In this document: positions 1 through 8,901 of the stretch, piece by piece
Layout of the letters: each line of letters begins with the position of its first letter
Position numbering within the stretch: the stretch's first letter is position 1
Assembly (NCBI GenBank): GCA_965117015.1
Contig: OZ220747.1
Span: 2,914,001 to 2,978,000 of the forward strand
Length of the DNA stretch: 64,000 nt
DNA from: Aldehydirespirator sp965117015
GTDB taxonomy: Bacteria > Actinomycetota > Acidimicrobiia > Acidimicrobiales > Aldehydirespiratoraceae
Reading direction: 5' to 3'
Notes under the pieces: generated by a model
What the model was told of the DNA's origin: nothing
The model's input: only the letters and a program-made list of their open reading frames with translations
Databases searched by the model: none
Made by a program: the position numbers and the translations under genes

Positions 1-1190
1 GTGCCGATCTCGTCCTGGCGCCGGTAGCGGCGCCCGATGGCCTGGGTCTCGTCGTAGTCGCAGCTCCAGCGGCCCTTGAGCAGGTCGAACACCCGTTGCG
101 CCACCGGCACCAGCACGTCCTTGCGCGACAGGGGCAGCACCGCCACCTGGTACGGCGCCAGCCGGCGGTCGAGCCGGAGCACGACCCGCTCGGCGTCGTT
201 GACGACTTCGGTGTGGTAGGCGTCCATCAGGAAGGCCATGGCGGCCCGGGTCGCGCCCGCGGCCGGCTCGATCACATGGGGCGTGTAGTGCTCGCTGGTG
301 GCTGGATCGAAGAACTCGAGGCGCTCGCCCGAGCGCTCGGAGTGGCAGCGCAGGTCGTAGTCGCCCCGGTTGGCGATGCCCTCGAGTTCGTCCCAGCCCC
401 AGGGGAACAGGAACTCCACGTCGGAGGTGGCCGACGAGTAGTGGCTCAGCTCGTCGGCGTCGTGGGCCCGCAGCCGCAGCATCTCGGGATTGATGCCCAG
501 GTCCAGGTACCACTTGTGGCGGGCCTCGCACCAGTGCTCGAACCAGGTTGTGGCCTCGTCCGGCAGCACGAAGTACTCCATCTCCATCTGCTCGAACTCA
601 CGGGTGCGGAACACGAAGTTGCCCGGCGTGATCTCGTTGCGGAACGACTTCCCGATCTGGGCGATGCCGAAGGGCGGGCTCTTGCGGCTGGTCCGGAGGA
701 CGTTGGCGAAGTTGATGAACATGCCCTGGGCCGTCTCAGGGCGGAGGTAGACCTGCGCCGCGGAGTCGGCCACCGGACCGGCGTGGGTGGCGAACATCAG
801 GTTGAACTGCCGGGGCTCGGTGAACTGTCCCCGCTCACCGCACTCGGGGCAGGTCTCCGGATCATCGAGCTTGTCGGAGCGGTGGCGGGTCCCGCATGAT
901 CGGCAGTCCACCATGGGGTCGGTGAAGTTCTCGAGATGGCCGGAGGCCTCCCACACCGCGGGCGGCGACAGGATCGAAGCATCCAGGCCGACCACGTCGT
1001 GGCGGAGCTGCACCATCGACCGCCACCACTGCTCCTTGACGTTGCGCAGCAGCAGCACTCCCAGCGGCCCGTAGTCGTAGGCCGAGCGGAAGCCGCCGTA
1101 GATCTCCGCGGAGCGGAACACGAAGCCGCGCCGCACACAGAGGTTGACGATCGCGTCGAACAGCTCTGGCTCTGGGCGGGACTCTGCCAT
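1..1190 (-). CDS. glyQS: Glycyl-tRNA synthetase, dimeric (alpha2) type, 3' end outside window
   Basis: Charges tRNA-Gly with glycine in the cytoplasm. Translating 1190 downward gives 396 codons that stay open to the window edge, so the C-terminal end is missing. Class II synthetase features are visible: motif 2 near residues 182-207 (FRNEITPGNF then REFEQME) and a motif 3-like GATRAAMAFL near the end. A CxxC pair (CRSCG at 96-100, CPEC at 114-117) is the zinc-binding insertion of bacterial/eukaryotic-type GlyRS. The anticodon-binding domain begins at APYQVAVLPL. The start is ATG 1190; a TACCCT hexamer lies 8 nt upstream (1199-1204), suggesting a leaderless transcript besides read-through from recO, which ends 18 bp upstream. 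Confidence 0.95.
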   Translation of the reverse strand, partial: MAESRPEPELFDAIVNLCVRRGFVFRSAEIYGGFRSAYDYGPLGVLLLRNVKEQWWRSMVQLRHDVVGLDASILSPPAVWEASGHLENFTDPMVDCRSCGTRHRSDKLDDPETCPECGERGQFTEPRQFNLMFATHAGPVADSAAQVYLRPETAQGMFINFANVLRTSRKSPPFGIAQIGKSFRNEITPGNFVFRTREFEQMEMEYFVLPDEATTWFEHWCEARHKWYLDLGINPEMLRLRAHDADELSHYSSATSDVEFLFPWGWDELEGIANRGDYDLRCHSERSGERLEFFDPATSEHYTPHVIEPAAGATRAAMAFLMDAYHTEVVNDAERVVLRLDRRLAPYQVAVLPLSRKDVLVPVAQRVFDLLKGRWSCDYDETQAIGRRYRRQDEIG

Positions 1191-1198
1191 GGGAGGCA

Positions 1199-1204
1199 AG
1201 GGTA
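1199..1204 (-). promoter_or_regulatory. Candidate -10 element for glyQS (leaderless layout)
   Basis: The minus-strand hexamer TACCCT ends 8 nt before the ATG at 1190. No Shine-Dalgarno sequence precedes the ATG. The TANNNT-N6-8-start arrangement recurs at many genes in this window. Confidence 0.4.
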
Positions 1205-1208
1205 GGAG

Positions 1209-1928
1209 CTAAGTGCGGTCCAGCACGGTCACCGATCGCAGCCGCCGCTCCAGATGGGTCTCGATCGCCGCGGTGGCGATGGCGGTCACCTCGGTGGTGG
1301 CGTCGTCGGCCGGCCGGCGCAACGCCGCCCCCAGCCGGCCGCCGAGGATCTGGCGAAGCATCTCCAGGGCCTCCCGGCTGATCGGCCGGCCGTGGCGGCA
1401 CCGGTGGCACAGCACCCCGCCGGCATCGATGTCGAGCGCCTCGAAGGGCTCGCCTGCTCCGCAGGCCACGCAACTGCCTAGTTGGGGCTGCACGCCCTCC
1501 AGCGCCAGCAGCTTCAGGAAGAAACCCGCCACGACCAACTCGCTGGCGACGCGGTCCAGGGTGGTCAGGGCCCGGACGAGCATCACATGGCGGTCGGGGT
1601 CGCCTCCCGTCTCGGGCGCCAGATGATCGACGGCTTCCAGCATGGCGGAGGCTCGGGCGAACCTGTCGGGGTCGGACCGGAGGCTCGCGAAGCGGTCGAT
1701 GGTCTCAGCCTGGGTGAGGGTGTCGAGGTCGCCCCGGCCCCGGTACAGCTGCACCGCCACGTGGCAGGCCGGCTCCAGGCGGGCGCCGAACTTCGAGCGG
1801 GTGCGCCGAACCCCCTTGGCCACCGCGCGCACCTTGCCATGGGCCAGCGTGTGCAGGTTGACGATGCGGTCTGCCTCGCCCAGCTTCCAGGTGCGCAGCA
1901 CCACCGCCTCGTCGCGGTAGAGGCTCAT
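1209..1928 (-). CDS. recO: DNA repair protein RecO
   Basis: Recombination mediator that loads RecA with RecR at gaps and anneals SSB-coated strands. The 239-residue protein has the typical RecO N-terminus (MSLYRDEAVVLRTWKLGEAD, an OB-fold) and the C-terminal zinc-finger cysteines (CVAC near 152-155 and CHRC near 174-177). Length matches the family. It starts 4 bp after the uppS stop and ends 18 bp before glyQS, so it sits inside the operon. No separate promoter is obvious. Confidence 0.94.
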   Translation of the reverse strand: MSLYRDEAVVLRTWKLGEADRIVNLHTLAHGKVRAVAKGVRRTRSKFGARLEPACHVAVQLYRGRGDLDTLTQAETIDRFASLRSDPDRFARASAMLEAVDHLAPETGGDPDRHVMLVRALTTLDRVASELVVAGFFLKLLALEGVQPQLGSCVACGAGEPFEALDIDAGGVLCHRCRHGRPISREALEMLRQILGGRLGAALRRPADDATTEVTAIATAAIETHLERRLRSVTVLDRT

Positions 1929-1932
1929 CGCC

Positions 1933-2712
1933 CTAGCCCGGGCTGTCTCGCCTCTTGCCGTCGCCGTTGGCCGTGATGGCCGAGCTGGCGCCGTTGGGCG
2001 AGACCCGCCCGAACCGCCGCTCGCGCTCCTGGTAGACCCTTATCGCCTCGTAGAGGTCGCCGCGGCGGAAGTCGGGCCACGCCGTGTCGGTGAAGTACAA
2101 CTCGCTGTAGGCGAGCTCCCAGAGCAGGAAGTTGGAGGTGCGGAACTCCCCGGAGGTGCGGATCATCAGGTCGGGTTCCGGCATCTCGGGGTCGTAGAGG
2201 CGGCAGGCGATAGTGCGCTCGGTGATCCTGTCGGCCGATATCCCGGAGTTCACGACCGCCCTGACCGCGTCGACGATCTCCGCCCGCCCGCCGTAGTTGA
2301 AGGCGATGGTGAAGGTCATCCGGCGGTTGCGCCTGGTCAGCTCCACGGCGTCGTCCATGAGCTGGATCAGCTTCTTGGGCACCCGGCGGTCGCGGCGGCC
2401 CACGAACCGGATCCGCACGCCCCGCTCGTGCAGGTCGTCGCGGCGCCTCAGCAGGATGTCCTCGTTGAATTCGAGCAGGAAGCGGACCTCGTCGGGTGGG
2501 CGCCGCCAATTCTCAGTGCTGAACGCATAGACGGTGAGCCACTCGACACCGATGTCGAGAGCTCCGTCCACCACGTCGAACAGCGCCTCCTCGCCGGCCC
2601 TGTGACCCTCGGTGCGGGGCAGGCCCCGGGACTGGGCCCAACGCCCGTTGCCGTCCATCACGCACGCGACGTGCGAGGGGACGCGGTCCAGATCCAACGC
2701 CGCAGTGATCAT
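1933..2712 (-). CDS. uppS: Isoprenyl transferase (undecaprenyl diphosphate synthase type)
   Basis: Condenses IPP onto an allylic diphosphate to make the polyprenyl carrier lipid for cell-wall synthesis. The catalytic MDGNGRWA motif is at residues 19-26 with Asp20, followed by LTVYAFSTENW and, near the C-terminus, LLWELAYSELYFTD and WPDF, all signatures of cis-prenyltransferases. I chose ATG 2712 (259 aa). A GTG at 2763 would overlap the era stop, but a TAGCTT hexamer lies exactly 7 nt before ATG 2712, which suggests an internal leaderless promoter. The chain length of the product cannot be told from sequence. Confidence 0.93.
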   Translation of the reverse strand: MITAALDLDRVPSHVACVMDGNGRWAQSRGLPRTEGHRAGEEALFDVVDGALDIGVEWLTVYAFSTENWRRPPDEVRFLLEFNEDILLRRRDDLHERGVRIRFVGRRDRRVPKKLIQLMDDAVELTRRNRRMTFTIAFNYGGRAEIVDAVRAVVNSGISADRITERTIACRLYDPEMPEPDLMIRTSGEFRTSNFLLWELAYSELYFTDTAWPDFRRGDLYEAIRVYQERERRFGRVSPNGASSAITANGDGKRRDSPG

Positions 2713-2719
2713 TACTGTG

Positions 2720-2725
2720 AAGCTA
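2720..2725 (-). promoter_or_regulatory. Candidate -10 element for uppS (leaderless layout)
   Basis: TAGCTT on the minus strand, 7 nt before ATG 2712, in the short gap after the era stop codon. It decides between the two possible uppS starts. Confidence 0.45.
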
Positions 2726-2752
2726 CCGCGTGACCCGCCGACGTGGCGCGCC

Positions 2753-3607
2753 TTATCCGGCACGTCGCTGCCAGTTCTTGTCCACCCGTACTGCGAGTTG
2801 CAGGTAGGCGCCCTCAGGGAGCTGCGAGCGCACCGCCGTCCCGACTGCTTTGAGCATCGATCCGCCCTTGCCGATCACGATCGCCTTCTGGGAGGGGCGC
2901 TCGACGATGATCTCGCAGCGGATCAGGGGCCAGTCCCATTCCGTCACGCGGGTCGCGATCGAATGGGGCAGCTCGTCGCGTGTGGCTGCCAGGAGCTGTT
3001 CCCGCACCAGCTCGGCCACCCGGAAGGCCTCCGAGGCGTCCGAGACTGTGTCTGGAGGGTAGAGGGCCGGGCCCTCGGGCAGGCGGCCTACCAGGTGCTC
3101 CACCAGCGCCTCCACACCCTGGCCGGTGCGTCCGCTCACCGGGAAATAGGCCTCGAAGTCCAACTCTCCCAGGGCTGCGAGCTGCTCCAGCATCGCCTGC
3201 GGTCCCACCAGGTCGGCCTTGGTCACGACCACAACGGAGTCCGCCGGCAGCGACCGGGCGATGAAGGCGTCGCCGCGGCCGTAGGGAGCCGATGCATCGA
3301 TCACCAGGCAGGTCACGTCGATTCCGTGGAGCGCCTCGTTGGCGGCGGCGTTCATCCGGCGCCCGAGCGCGGTGCGAGGCTTGTGTATGCCGGGCGTGTC
3401 GACCAGGATCATCTGGGCGTCACGACGGGTGAGCACCCCCCGCAACTCGGAGCGGGTGGTCTGGGGCTTGTCGGAGACGATCGACACCTTCTGCCCGACG
3501 ATCCTGTTGACCAGCGTCGATTTGCCCGCATTGGGACGGCCCGCCAGACCGACGATCCCGCATCGGTGGCTGCCGGAGCTTGCGTCCTGCGCCCCCGCTT
3601 CGCTCAT
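2753..3607 (-). CDS. era: GTPase Era
   Basis: Essential Ras-like GTPase that binds the 3' end of 16S rRNA during 30S assembly. The 284-residue protein shows G1 GRPNAGKS (23-30), G3 DTPG (70-73), G4 TKAD (129-132) and a C-terminal KH domain with the GKGG loop. The start ATG 3607 overlaps the TGA of the upstream CBS-domain gene by 4 bp (ATGA), implying coupled translation. Clustering with ybeY and phoH is common and fits a ribosome-maturation operon. Confidence 0.96.
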   Translation of the reverse strand: MSEAGAQDASSGSHRCGIVGLAGRPNAGKSTLVNRIVGQKVSIVSDKPQTTRSELRGVLTRRDAQMILVDTPGIHKPRTALGRRMNAAANEALHGIDVTCLVIDASAPYGRGDAFIARSLPADSVVVVTKADLVGPQAMLEQLAALGELDFEAYFPVSGRTGQGVEALVEHLVGRLPEGPALYPPDTVSDASEAFRVAELVREQLLAATRDELPHSIATRVTEWDWPLIRCEIIVERPSQKAIVIGKGGSMLKAVGTAVRSQLPEGAYLQLAVRVDKNWQRRAG

Positions 3608-4443
3608 GTCCTGGTGAGTCTGACCCGGGTGATGCGGCGGCCCTCCATGTGCTCCACCTGCAGCCTGAGGCCGTCGACCTCCACTGTCTCGCCCACTTCG
3701 GGCACATGGCCCAGCGTGCTGAAGATCAGGCCGCCGACGGTGTCCCAGTCGTCGTCGGGCAGGGCCGCCCCGACGAGGGTGTTCAGCTGGTCGACCGGCA
3801 TGCGTCCGTGCACCAGCGCCTCGCCGCCCGCGAGGGGCTCCATGAGCGGCTCGGGCCGGTCGAACTCGTCGACGATCTCGCCGACCAGTTCTTCGACTAG
3901 GTCTTCGAGGGTGACGAGCCCGGCGGTGCCCCCGTACTCGTCGACGACAATGGCCAGATGCCCTCCGGCGGTGCGCATCTCGGAGAGCAGCTCGTCCACC
4001 CGCTTGGTCTCGGGCACGAACATGGCGCGGCGCATCGACTCCTGGACGGGACGGTCGCCGCCGCCCGAGCGCTCGGTACGGGCCAGATCCTTCAGCAGCA
4101 CGACACCGACGACGTCGTCGATGTCGTTCCGGCACACCGGCAGACGGCTGAGACCGCGGCTGATGGCGATCTCGAGCGAGGCGGTGACCGTCATGTCCGC
4201 GTCGACGGTGACCATGTCGGCGCGGGGCGCCATGACCTCGCGAACCACGGTGCGGTCCAAGGCAAGGGCGGAGGCGATCATGTCGCGCTCGGCGTCCTCG
4301 ATGGCGTCTGCCTCGGCCGCGGCGTCGGTGAGGGCGATCAACTCGTCCTCGCTGACCGGTGGCGCCCCGTTCCTCACCCGCGCGACCCGTCTCCGAGCAC
4401 GACGCGACATCTGGCCGGCACCGGGTTCGTTCTGGCTGGTCAC
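3604..4443 (-). CDS. CBS-domain protein of the CorC/HlyC family, lacking the membrane domain
   Basis: A 279-residue protein with a tandem CBS pair (about 60-190, including REVMAPRADMV and VVDEYGGTAGLVTLEDLVEE) and a C-terminal CorC_HlyC transporter-associated domain (about 200-279). No transmembrane segment or DUF21 domain is visible, so it resembles soluble CorC/YbeX rather than the membrane CNNM/HlyC type. CorC has been linked to magnesium/cobalt efflux and YbeX to ribosome maturation; the ybeY-era setting favours the latter by inference. GTG 4443 forms a GTGA overlap with the ybeY stop. ATG 4410 is an alternative start. Confidence 0.87.
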   Translation of the reverse strand: MTSQNEPGAGQMSRRARRRVARVRNGAPPVSEDELIALTDAAAEADAIEDAERDMIASALALDRTVVREVMAPRADMVTVDADMTVTASLEIAISRGLSRLPVCRNDIDDVVGVVLLKDLARTERSGGGDRPVQESMRRAMFVPETKRVDELLSEMRTAGGHLAIVVDEYGGTAGLVTLEDLVEELVGEIVDEFDRPEPLMEPLAGGEALVHGRMPVDQLNTLVGAALPDDDWDTVGGLIFSTLGHVPEVGETVEVDGLRLQVEHMEGRRITRVRLTRT

Positions 4444-4967
4444 GGTTGTCGGTGGTGTGCAGCCAAGAGCTGCCGTTCGCGGGTCTGCATGGCTGCGGCC
4501 TCCGCTTCGTGGGCGTGGTCGTATCCCAGTACGTGCAGCACGCCGTGCACGACCAGCAGGGCCAGCTCGTCGTCGGGGTCGCCGGTCGGCCGCGGGTAGC
4601 CGGACGCGGCGGGGTCGCCGTTGGTCCGTGCCGCGTATGAGGGACAGACCACAACGTCGCCCAGCAGCACGGCCGGCTCGGAGGTGGGTGCACCGCCGTG
4701 GCCGCCGTCTATCGGAAAGGCGAGGACGTCGGTGGGGCCGGCCTCGCCCATGTGGGCCAGGTTGAGCTCGGCCATGGCACCGGTGTCCACGAACCGCAGG
4801 CCCAGCTCGCCGGATCCGACCCCCTCGTCGCGCAGCACGGCTCGGGCCAGCCTGGCCCAGCGCTCGGTGTCGACCCGGTCGTCTCCTGCGGTCGGCCCCG
4901 ATGTCTCGTCGAAGGCGCGGACCACCGCTCGGCAATGAGGTTCGTCCGGGAAGGACGCCGGCACCAT
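4440..4967 (-). CDS. ybeY: rRNA maturation endoribonuclease YbeY
   Basis: Zinc-dependent endoribonuclease of 16S rRNA maturation and ribosome quality control. The metal motif HGVLHVLGYDH (H-x3-H-x5-H) lies near residues 140-150 of 175, preceded by the family-typical TDVLAFPID segment. The ATG at 4967 directly abuts the phoH stop (TAG then ATG), and its own TGA overlaps the next start, so expression is translationally coupled. The N-terminal ~30 residues are not conserved-looking. Confidence 0.93.
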   Translation of the reverse strand: MVPASFPDEPHCRAVVRAFDETSGPTAGDDRVDTERWARLARAVLRDEGVGSGELGLRFVDTGAMAELNLAHMGEAGPTDVLAFPIDGGHGGAPTSEPAVLLGDVVVCPSYAARTNGDPAASGYPRPTGDPDDELALLVVHGVLHVLGYDHAHEAEAAAMQTRERQLLAAHHRQP

Positions 4968-5930
4968 CTACGCGGAGTCTCCGCGCGAGAGACCGACCCG
5001 GTCGTAGGCGGTGACGATGTCGGCGACGATGCGGTGACGAACGACATCGCGGCTGCTCAGATGGACGAACCCGATTCCCTCGATGCCTCCCAGCAGCTCC
5101 TCAATGCCGGCCAGGCCGCTGCGGCCGCCGTCCACGTCCACCTGGGTGACATCGCCGGTGACCACAGCCCGGGAGCCGAAGCCGATGCGGGTCAGGAACA
5201 TCTTCATCTGCTCGGGGGTGGTGTTCTGGGCCTCGTCGAGGATGATGAAGCTCGAGTTGAGGGTGCGGCCCCGCATGAACGCCAGCGGTGCCACCTCGAC
5301 GGCGCCTTGTTCCAGAAGCCGCTCCATTCCCTCGCTGCCCACCATGTCGTACAGCGCGTCGTAGAGGGGGCGCAGGTAGGGATCGACCTTGGCCATCAGG
5401 TCACCGGGGAGGAATCCGAGCCTCTCCCCCGCCTCCACCGCGGGACGGGTGAGGATGATGCGGGTCACCTCGCCGTCGTTGAGCGCCCTCACGGCCATGG
5501 CAACCGCCAGCCAACTCTTGCCCGTTCCGGCCGGCCCGATCCCGAAGGTGATGATGCTCTGGCCCATCACGTCGGTGTAGCGCTTCTGTCCGGCCGACTT
5601 CGGGCGCACAACCCGCCCTCCGGCCGTTCGCAGCACATCGTGGGTCAGGACCTCCGAGGCTCGGACGTTGCTGCGCACCATGTCGATCGTACGGTCGATA
5701 GTGCGGACGTCGAGGCGCTGCCCGTGCTCGAGGAGCAGGATCAGCTCCTCGAACGCCCGGGCGACGGTCTCGGCTTCGTCCCCGAGGACGCTTACCTCGT
5801 TGCCTCTCAGATGGATCCGGCTGCCGGGGAAGGCGCTCTCAAGCTGGCGGAGGTTGGCGTCGCGCTCGCCCACCAGAGATCCGAGCAGGTGGTTGGCGGG
5901 GACGCGGATGGTGGCGGCGGTCTCAGGCAT
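4968..5930 (-). CDS. phoH: PhoH-family ATPase
   Basis: P-loop ATPase of the PhoH/PhoL family, implicated in RNA metabolism and usually next to ybeY. In 320 residues it carries Walker A GPAGTGKS (132-139) and a Walker B-like FIILDEAQNTT, plus an N-terminal KH-like segment. It is first in the operon running to glyQS. A minus-strand TAGCCT at 5948-5953, 17 nt before ATG 5930, is a candidate -10 box inside the 48-bp gap after ramB. Confidence 0.94.
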   Translation of the reverse strand: MPETAATIRVPANHLLGSLVGERDANLRQLESAFPGSRIHLRGNEVSVLGDEAETVARAFEELILLLEHGQRLDVRTIDRTIDMVRSNVRASEVLTHDVLRTAGGRVVRPKSAGQKRYTDVMGQSIITFGIGPAGTGKSWLAVAMAVRALNDGEVTRIILTRPAVEAGERLGFLPGDLMAKVDPYLRPLYDALYDMVGSEGMERLLEQGAVEVAPLAFMRGRTLNSSFIILDEAQNTTPEQMKMFLTRIGFGSRAVVTGDVTQVDVDGGRSGLAGIEELLGGIEGIGFVHLSSRDVVRHRIVADIVTAYDRVGLSRGDSA

Positions 5931-5978
5931 GCGCGGTGTCAGGGCCGAGGCTACACGACGAGCCCATTCCGCGTAGCA

Positions 5979-7436
5979 CTAGGTGTTTCCGCGGCGGCGC
6001 CTCTGCCGGTCCAGGAAGCGGTAGACGTCGAGCAGGTCGATGCCGGGGAACGGCACGAAGGAGCGCTGCGACGGCGGGAGTGCCGACAGCACATGGCTGC
6101 GCTCGGCCGCCGACGGCCAGGCCACGCTCTCCCAGTCGCGCACGAGCCGGGGGTCGGGCTCCACGTCCCTGGAGCGGGCGTGCTCACGCCGCAGCGTCTC
6201 GGAGCCGCGAAAGTGCTGGGCGTGCTCGACCGTCGTGCCCAGCGTGATCGCATAGGGGTAGCGATCATGCTCGGTCTCTATGTAGGTGATGCAGAAGTAC
6301 TCGCCCACGTCGAGCACCGTGTACTGCTCGTGCAACAGGAAGTGCCCCTCCGCTCCCCAGGCTTGCCGGGCTCCCCACTGGCGGGGAACCCGCTCTCCCT
6401 CCAGTCCCCCGTCGGAGGTCACCGGGAACGGAAGCCCGTCGTTCTCGTACGCCTTGGTGATCACGCCCTCGGCGTCGGTTCGCAGGAAGTGGACGGGAAT
6501 GTCCAGGTGGACAGTGGCCAGGTTCGTGAAGCGGTGGGCAGCCATCTCGTATGAGATGTAGAACGTCTCCTTGAGGTCCTCCACGCTGATGTCGCCCTGG
6601 CGTTTCGCTTCGCTCAGCAGTTCCACCGCGGGCGCCTCGGGGGCGAGGACGGCGGCCGAGAAGTAGTTGGACTCGATGCGCTGGCGGAGGTAGTCGCCGA
6701 AGTCCGACGTGTCGGAGTGCTCCAGCGCGAAGTGCCCGAGCGTCTGCAGCACTACGGAACGGGCCTGGCGCACCTTCAGATCGTCCTGGTCGCCGATGAA
6801 GATCACCCGGTCGCGAGTGTCGGTGATCGAGCGGGCTGTGCGGGGCAGGCCGGCGACTCGCTCGATGCGGAAGCCGTAGCTGCTCACCAGCTCGGTGAGC
6901 ACCCGCTCGCTGATCGGTCCGGAACCGGGGTATCCGGCGCCGGCCAGCCCAACGGCTGCGATCTGCTCGATGTCGGTGAAGTAGTTGTTCCGGTCGCGCA
7001 TCTCGCCGCGCAGCTCCGAGTTGGCCCTCCGGGCGCTCTCGGTGGTGTCGGTCGGAGCGGTCCGTTCGCAGACGGCGCGGCTCAGGCCGGCCAGGTGCTC
7101 GAGGACCTCGTCGCTGAGCCGTCTGGACGGCTTGAGCGGCGGCAGTCCGAGCTCCGCGTACGCCGGATGGTTCTGGGCCCGCAGCAGTTCCAGCTCCAGT
7201 TCGGCTCGGCGGTCCGGGGGGGCGTCTTCGAGAAGGTCGGCCGTGGTGGTGTCGAGCGCCTCGGCGAGATCGCTGAGCACACCGAGGCGGGGCTCCACTC
7301 TCCCGTTCTCGAGCCGCGACAGGTAGGCCGGCGGCCGACCGGTGCGCTCAGCCAGGTCCGCGAGGGTGAGACCCCGGGTGCGGCGGACGTGGCGCAGGCG
7401 CCGGCCGAGCACGAGGAGGTCGGGTTCGGTGCCCAT
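5979..7436 (-). CDS. ramB: RamB/ScfR-type transcriptional regulator (XRE HTH plus DUF955-like and DUF2083-like regions)
   Basis: A 485-residue regulator. Residues about 10-62 form a Cro/C1 helix-turn-helix (RRTRGLTLADLAERTG, then YLSRLENGRVEP). The middle resembles the IrrE/DUF955 region, but the expected HExxH zinc site reads HFALEH, so peptidase activity is doubtful. The C-terminus matches the DUF2083-type domain of short-chain fatty-acid regulators. In corynebacteria and mycobacteria RamB controls acetate and glyoxylate genes including isocitrate lyase. Here it is divergent from aceA across 160 bp, strongly suggesting the same job. ATG 7436 places the HTH at the N-terminus; further upstream codons look non-coding. 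Confidence 0.88.
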   Translation of the reverse strand: MGTEPDLLVLGRRLRHVRRTRGLTLADLAERTGRPPAYLSRLENGRVEPRLGVLSDLAEALDTTTADLLEDAPPDRRAELELELLRAQNHPAYAELGLPPLKPSRRLSDEVLEHLAGLSRAVCERTAPTDTTESARRANSELRGEMRDRNNYFTDIEQIAAVGLAGAGYPGSGPISERVLTELVSSYGFRIERVAGLPRTARSITDTRDRVIFIGDQDDLKVRQARSVVLQTLGHFALEHSDTSDFGDYLRQRIESNYFSAAVLAPEAPAVELLSEAKRQGDISVEDLKETFYISYEMAAHRFTNLATVHLDIPVHFLRTDAEGVITKAYENDGLPFPVTSDGGLEGERVPRQWGARQAWGAEGHFLLHEQYTVLDVGEYFCITYIETEHDRYPYAITLGTTVEHAQHFRGSETLRREHARSRDVEPDPRLVRDWESVAWPSAAERSHVLSALPPSQRSFVPFPGIDLLDVYRFLDRQRRRRGNT

Positions 7437-7596
7437 ATGCGAAAGAATTGCAGAACTTGTGTCGGCCAACAACTTGGACGCTTCTCTGCGGTGCAGATTC
7501 TGGCTTCTGTGGTCTGACGCGGTGAGCATTGGGGGGCGGCACTGGGCCCCGTGGGTCATTGGCCGGCGCCGCACCGCTCCACCGGGAGGGCGATCG
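7437..7596. promoter_or_regulatory. ramB-aceA divergent regulatory region
   Basis: The 160 bp between the two start codons must hold both promoters. The part next to ramB (about 7437-7475) is AT-richer than its surroundings and contains gaaagaattgcagaacttg, with an ATTGCAGAA core that could be part of a RamB site. I could not match it confidently to a published consensus. No good TANNNT hexamer is present, suggesting an activator-dependent or atypical promoter. The aceA Shine-Dalgarno GGGAGGG is at 7584-7590. Confidence 0.4.
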
Positions 7597-8901
7597 ATGG
7601 TGAAGGTCACGAACGCAAGTCCGAGCTTCGCACAGCAAGTCGAAGCGCTGGAGGCCGACTGGGAGAACAACCCCCGTTGGCGCGGCACCCGTCGCGACTA
7701 CTCCGCGACCGAGGTAGTACGGCTGCGCGGCTCGGTGACGCCCGAGTGCACCGTGGCCCGGGCCGGCGCGGCCAAGCTCTGGCAGCGCCTCCACAGCATG
7801 GACTACGTGCACGCCCTGGGCGCCATGACCGGCGGGCAGGCGATCCAGTTCGCCAAGGCGGGGCTGCCCGCCCTGTACCTGTCGGGCTGGCAGGTGGCCG
7901 GCGACGCCAACCTGGCCGGGCAGGTGTATCCCGACCAGTCCCTCTATCCGGCGGACTCCGTGCCGTCGCTGGTCGCTCGCCTCAACAACGCCCTCAGAAG
8001 GGCCGACCAGATCGAGTGGAGCGAGACCGACGGCAACCCGAGCCGCGACTACATGCTGCCGATCGTGGCCGACGCTGAGGCGGGTTTCGGCGGTCCGCTC
8101 AATGCCTTCGAGTTGATGAAGGCCATGATCGAGTCCGGCGCGGCCGGGGTCCACTTCGAGGATCAGCTCAGCTCGGCCAAGAAGTGCGGCCACATGGGCG
8201 GCAAGGTGCTCGTGCCCACATCGCAGCATCTCGCCACGCTGAGGGCGGCCAGGCTGGCTGCCGACGTCATGGGTGTCGAGACCCTCCTGATCGCCCGCAC
8301 CGACGCGCTGAGCGCCGGCCTGATCACCAGCGACGTCGACGCCAGGGACCGGGCCGGGCTGACCGGCGAGCGCACCGCGGAGGGTTTCTTCGTGACGACG
8401 CCGGGACTGCAGGCGCCGATCCAGCGTGGCCTCGCCTACGCGCCCTACTGCGACCTGCTCTGGTGCGAGACCTCCACGCCCGATCTCGACGAGGCCCGCG
8501 AGTTCGCCGAGGCCATCGGTGCGGTGTACCCGGACAAGATGCTGGCCTACAACTGCTCGCCCTCGTTCAACTGGCGGGCGCACCTGGACGACGCTCAGAT
8601 CGCCATGTTCCAGAAGGAGTTGGGCGCCATGGGCTACGCCTTCCAGTTCATCACCCTCGCCGGCTGGCATGCGCTCAACGCGTCGGCGTTCGAGCTGGCG
8701 CACGCCTACGAGTCCGACGACATGAAGGCCTACGTCGCGCTGCAACAGGGCGAACTGGCGATGGAGGCCCTCGGCTACACCGCCACCCGCCACCAGCGCG
8801 AGGTCGGAGCCGGGTACTTCGATCAGGTGGCCACCGTGATCTCCGGGGGGACCGCGTCCACCCTCGCGCTCGAAGGCAGCACCGAGCAGGCGCAGTTCTA
8901 G
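7597..8901 (+). CDS. aceA: Isocitrate lyase
   Basis: Cleaves isocitrate to glyoxylate and succinate, the first step of the glyoxylate shunt for growth on acetate and fatty acids. The catalytic signature KKCGH is at residues 195-199 with Cys197, and the substrate/Mg region (SGWQVAGDAN) is intact. At 434 residues it is the short bacterial ICL type. ATG 7597 is preceded by GGGAGGG 6 nt upstream. The reading frame stays open upstream to 7342, but that part overlaps ramB and lacks ICL features. No malate synthase is in the window. Many fatty-acyl-CoA genes nearby would feed this pathway. Confidence 0.97.
   Translation: MVKVTNASPSFAQQVEALEADWENNPRWRGTRRDYSATEVVRLRGSVTPECTVARAGAAKLWQRLHSMDYVHALGAMTGGQAIQFAKAGLPALYLSGWQVAGDANLAGQVYPDQSLYPADSVPSLVARLNNALRRADQIEWSETDGNPSRDYMLPIVADAEAGFGGPLNAFELMKAMIESGAAGVHFEDQLSSAKKCGHMGGKVLVPTSQHLATLRAARLAADVMGVETLLIARTDALSAGLITSDVDARDRAGLTGERTAEGFFVTTPGLQAPIQRGLAYAPYCDLLWCETSTPDLDEAREFAEAIGAVYPDKMLAYNCSPSFNWRAHLDDAQIAMFQKELGAMGYAFQFITLAGWHALNASAFELAHAYESDDMKAYVALQQGELAMEALGYTATRHQREVGAGYFDQVATVISGGTASTLALEGSTEQAQF

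Noticed and set aside
2612..4765. 717-codon plus-strand open frame
   Set aside because: Antisense to era and the CBS-domain gene, which have full motif sets; the translated product has no domain and a composition typical of GC-rich shadows.
7342..7596. N-terminal extension of isocitrate lyase by 85 codons
   Set aside because: The first part overlaps ramB coding sequence, the extension has no ICL character, and ATG 7597 has a strong GGGAGGG site.
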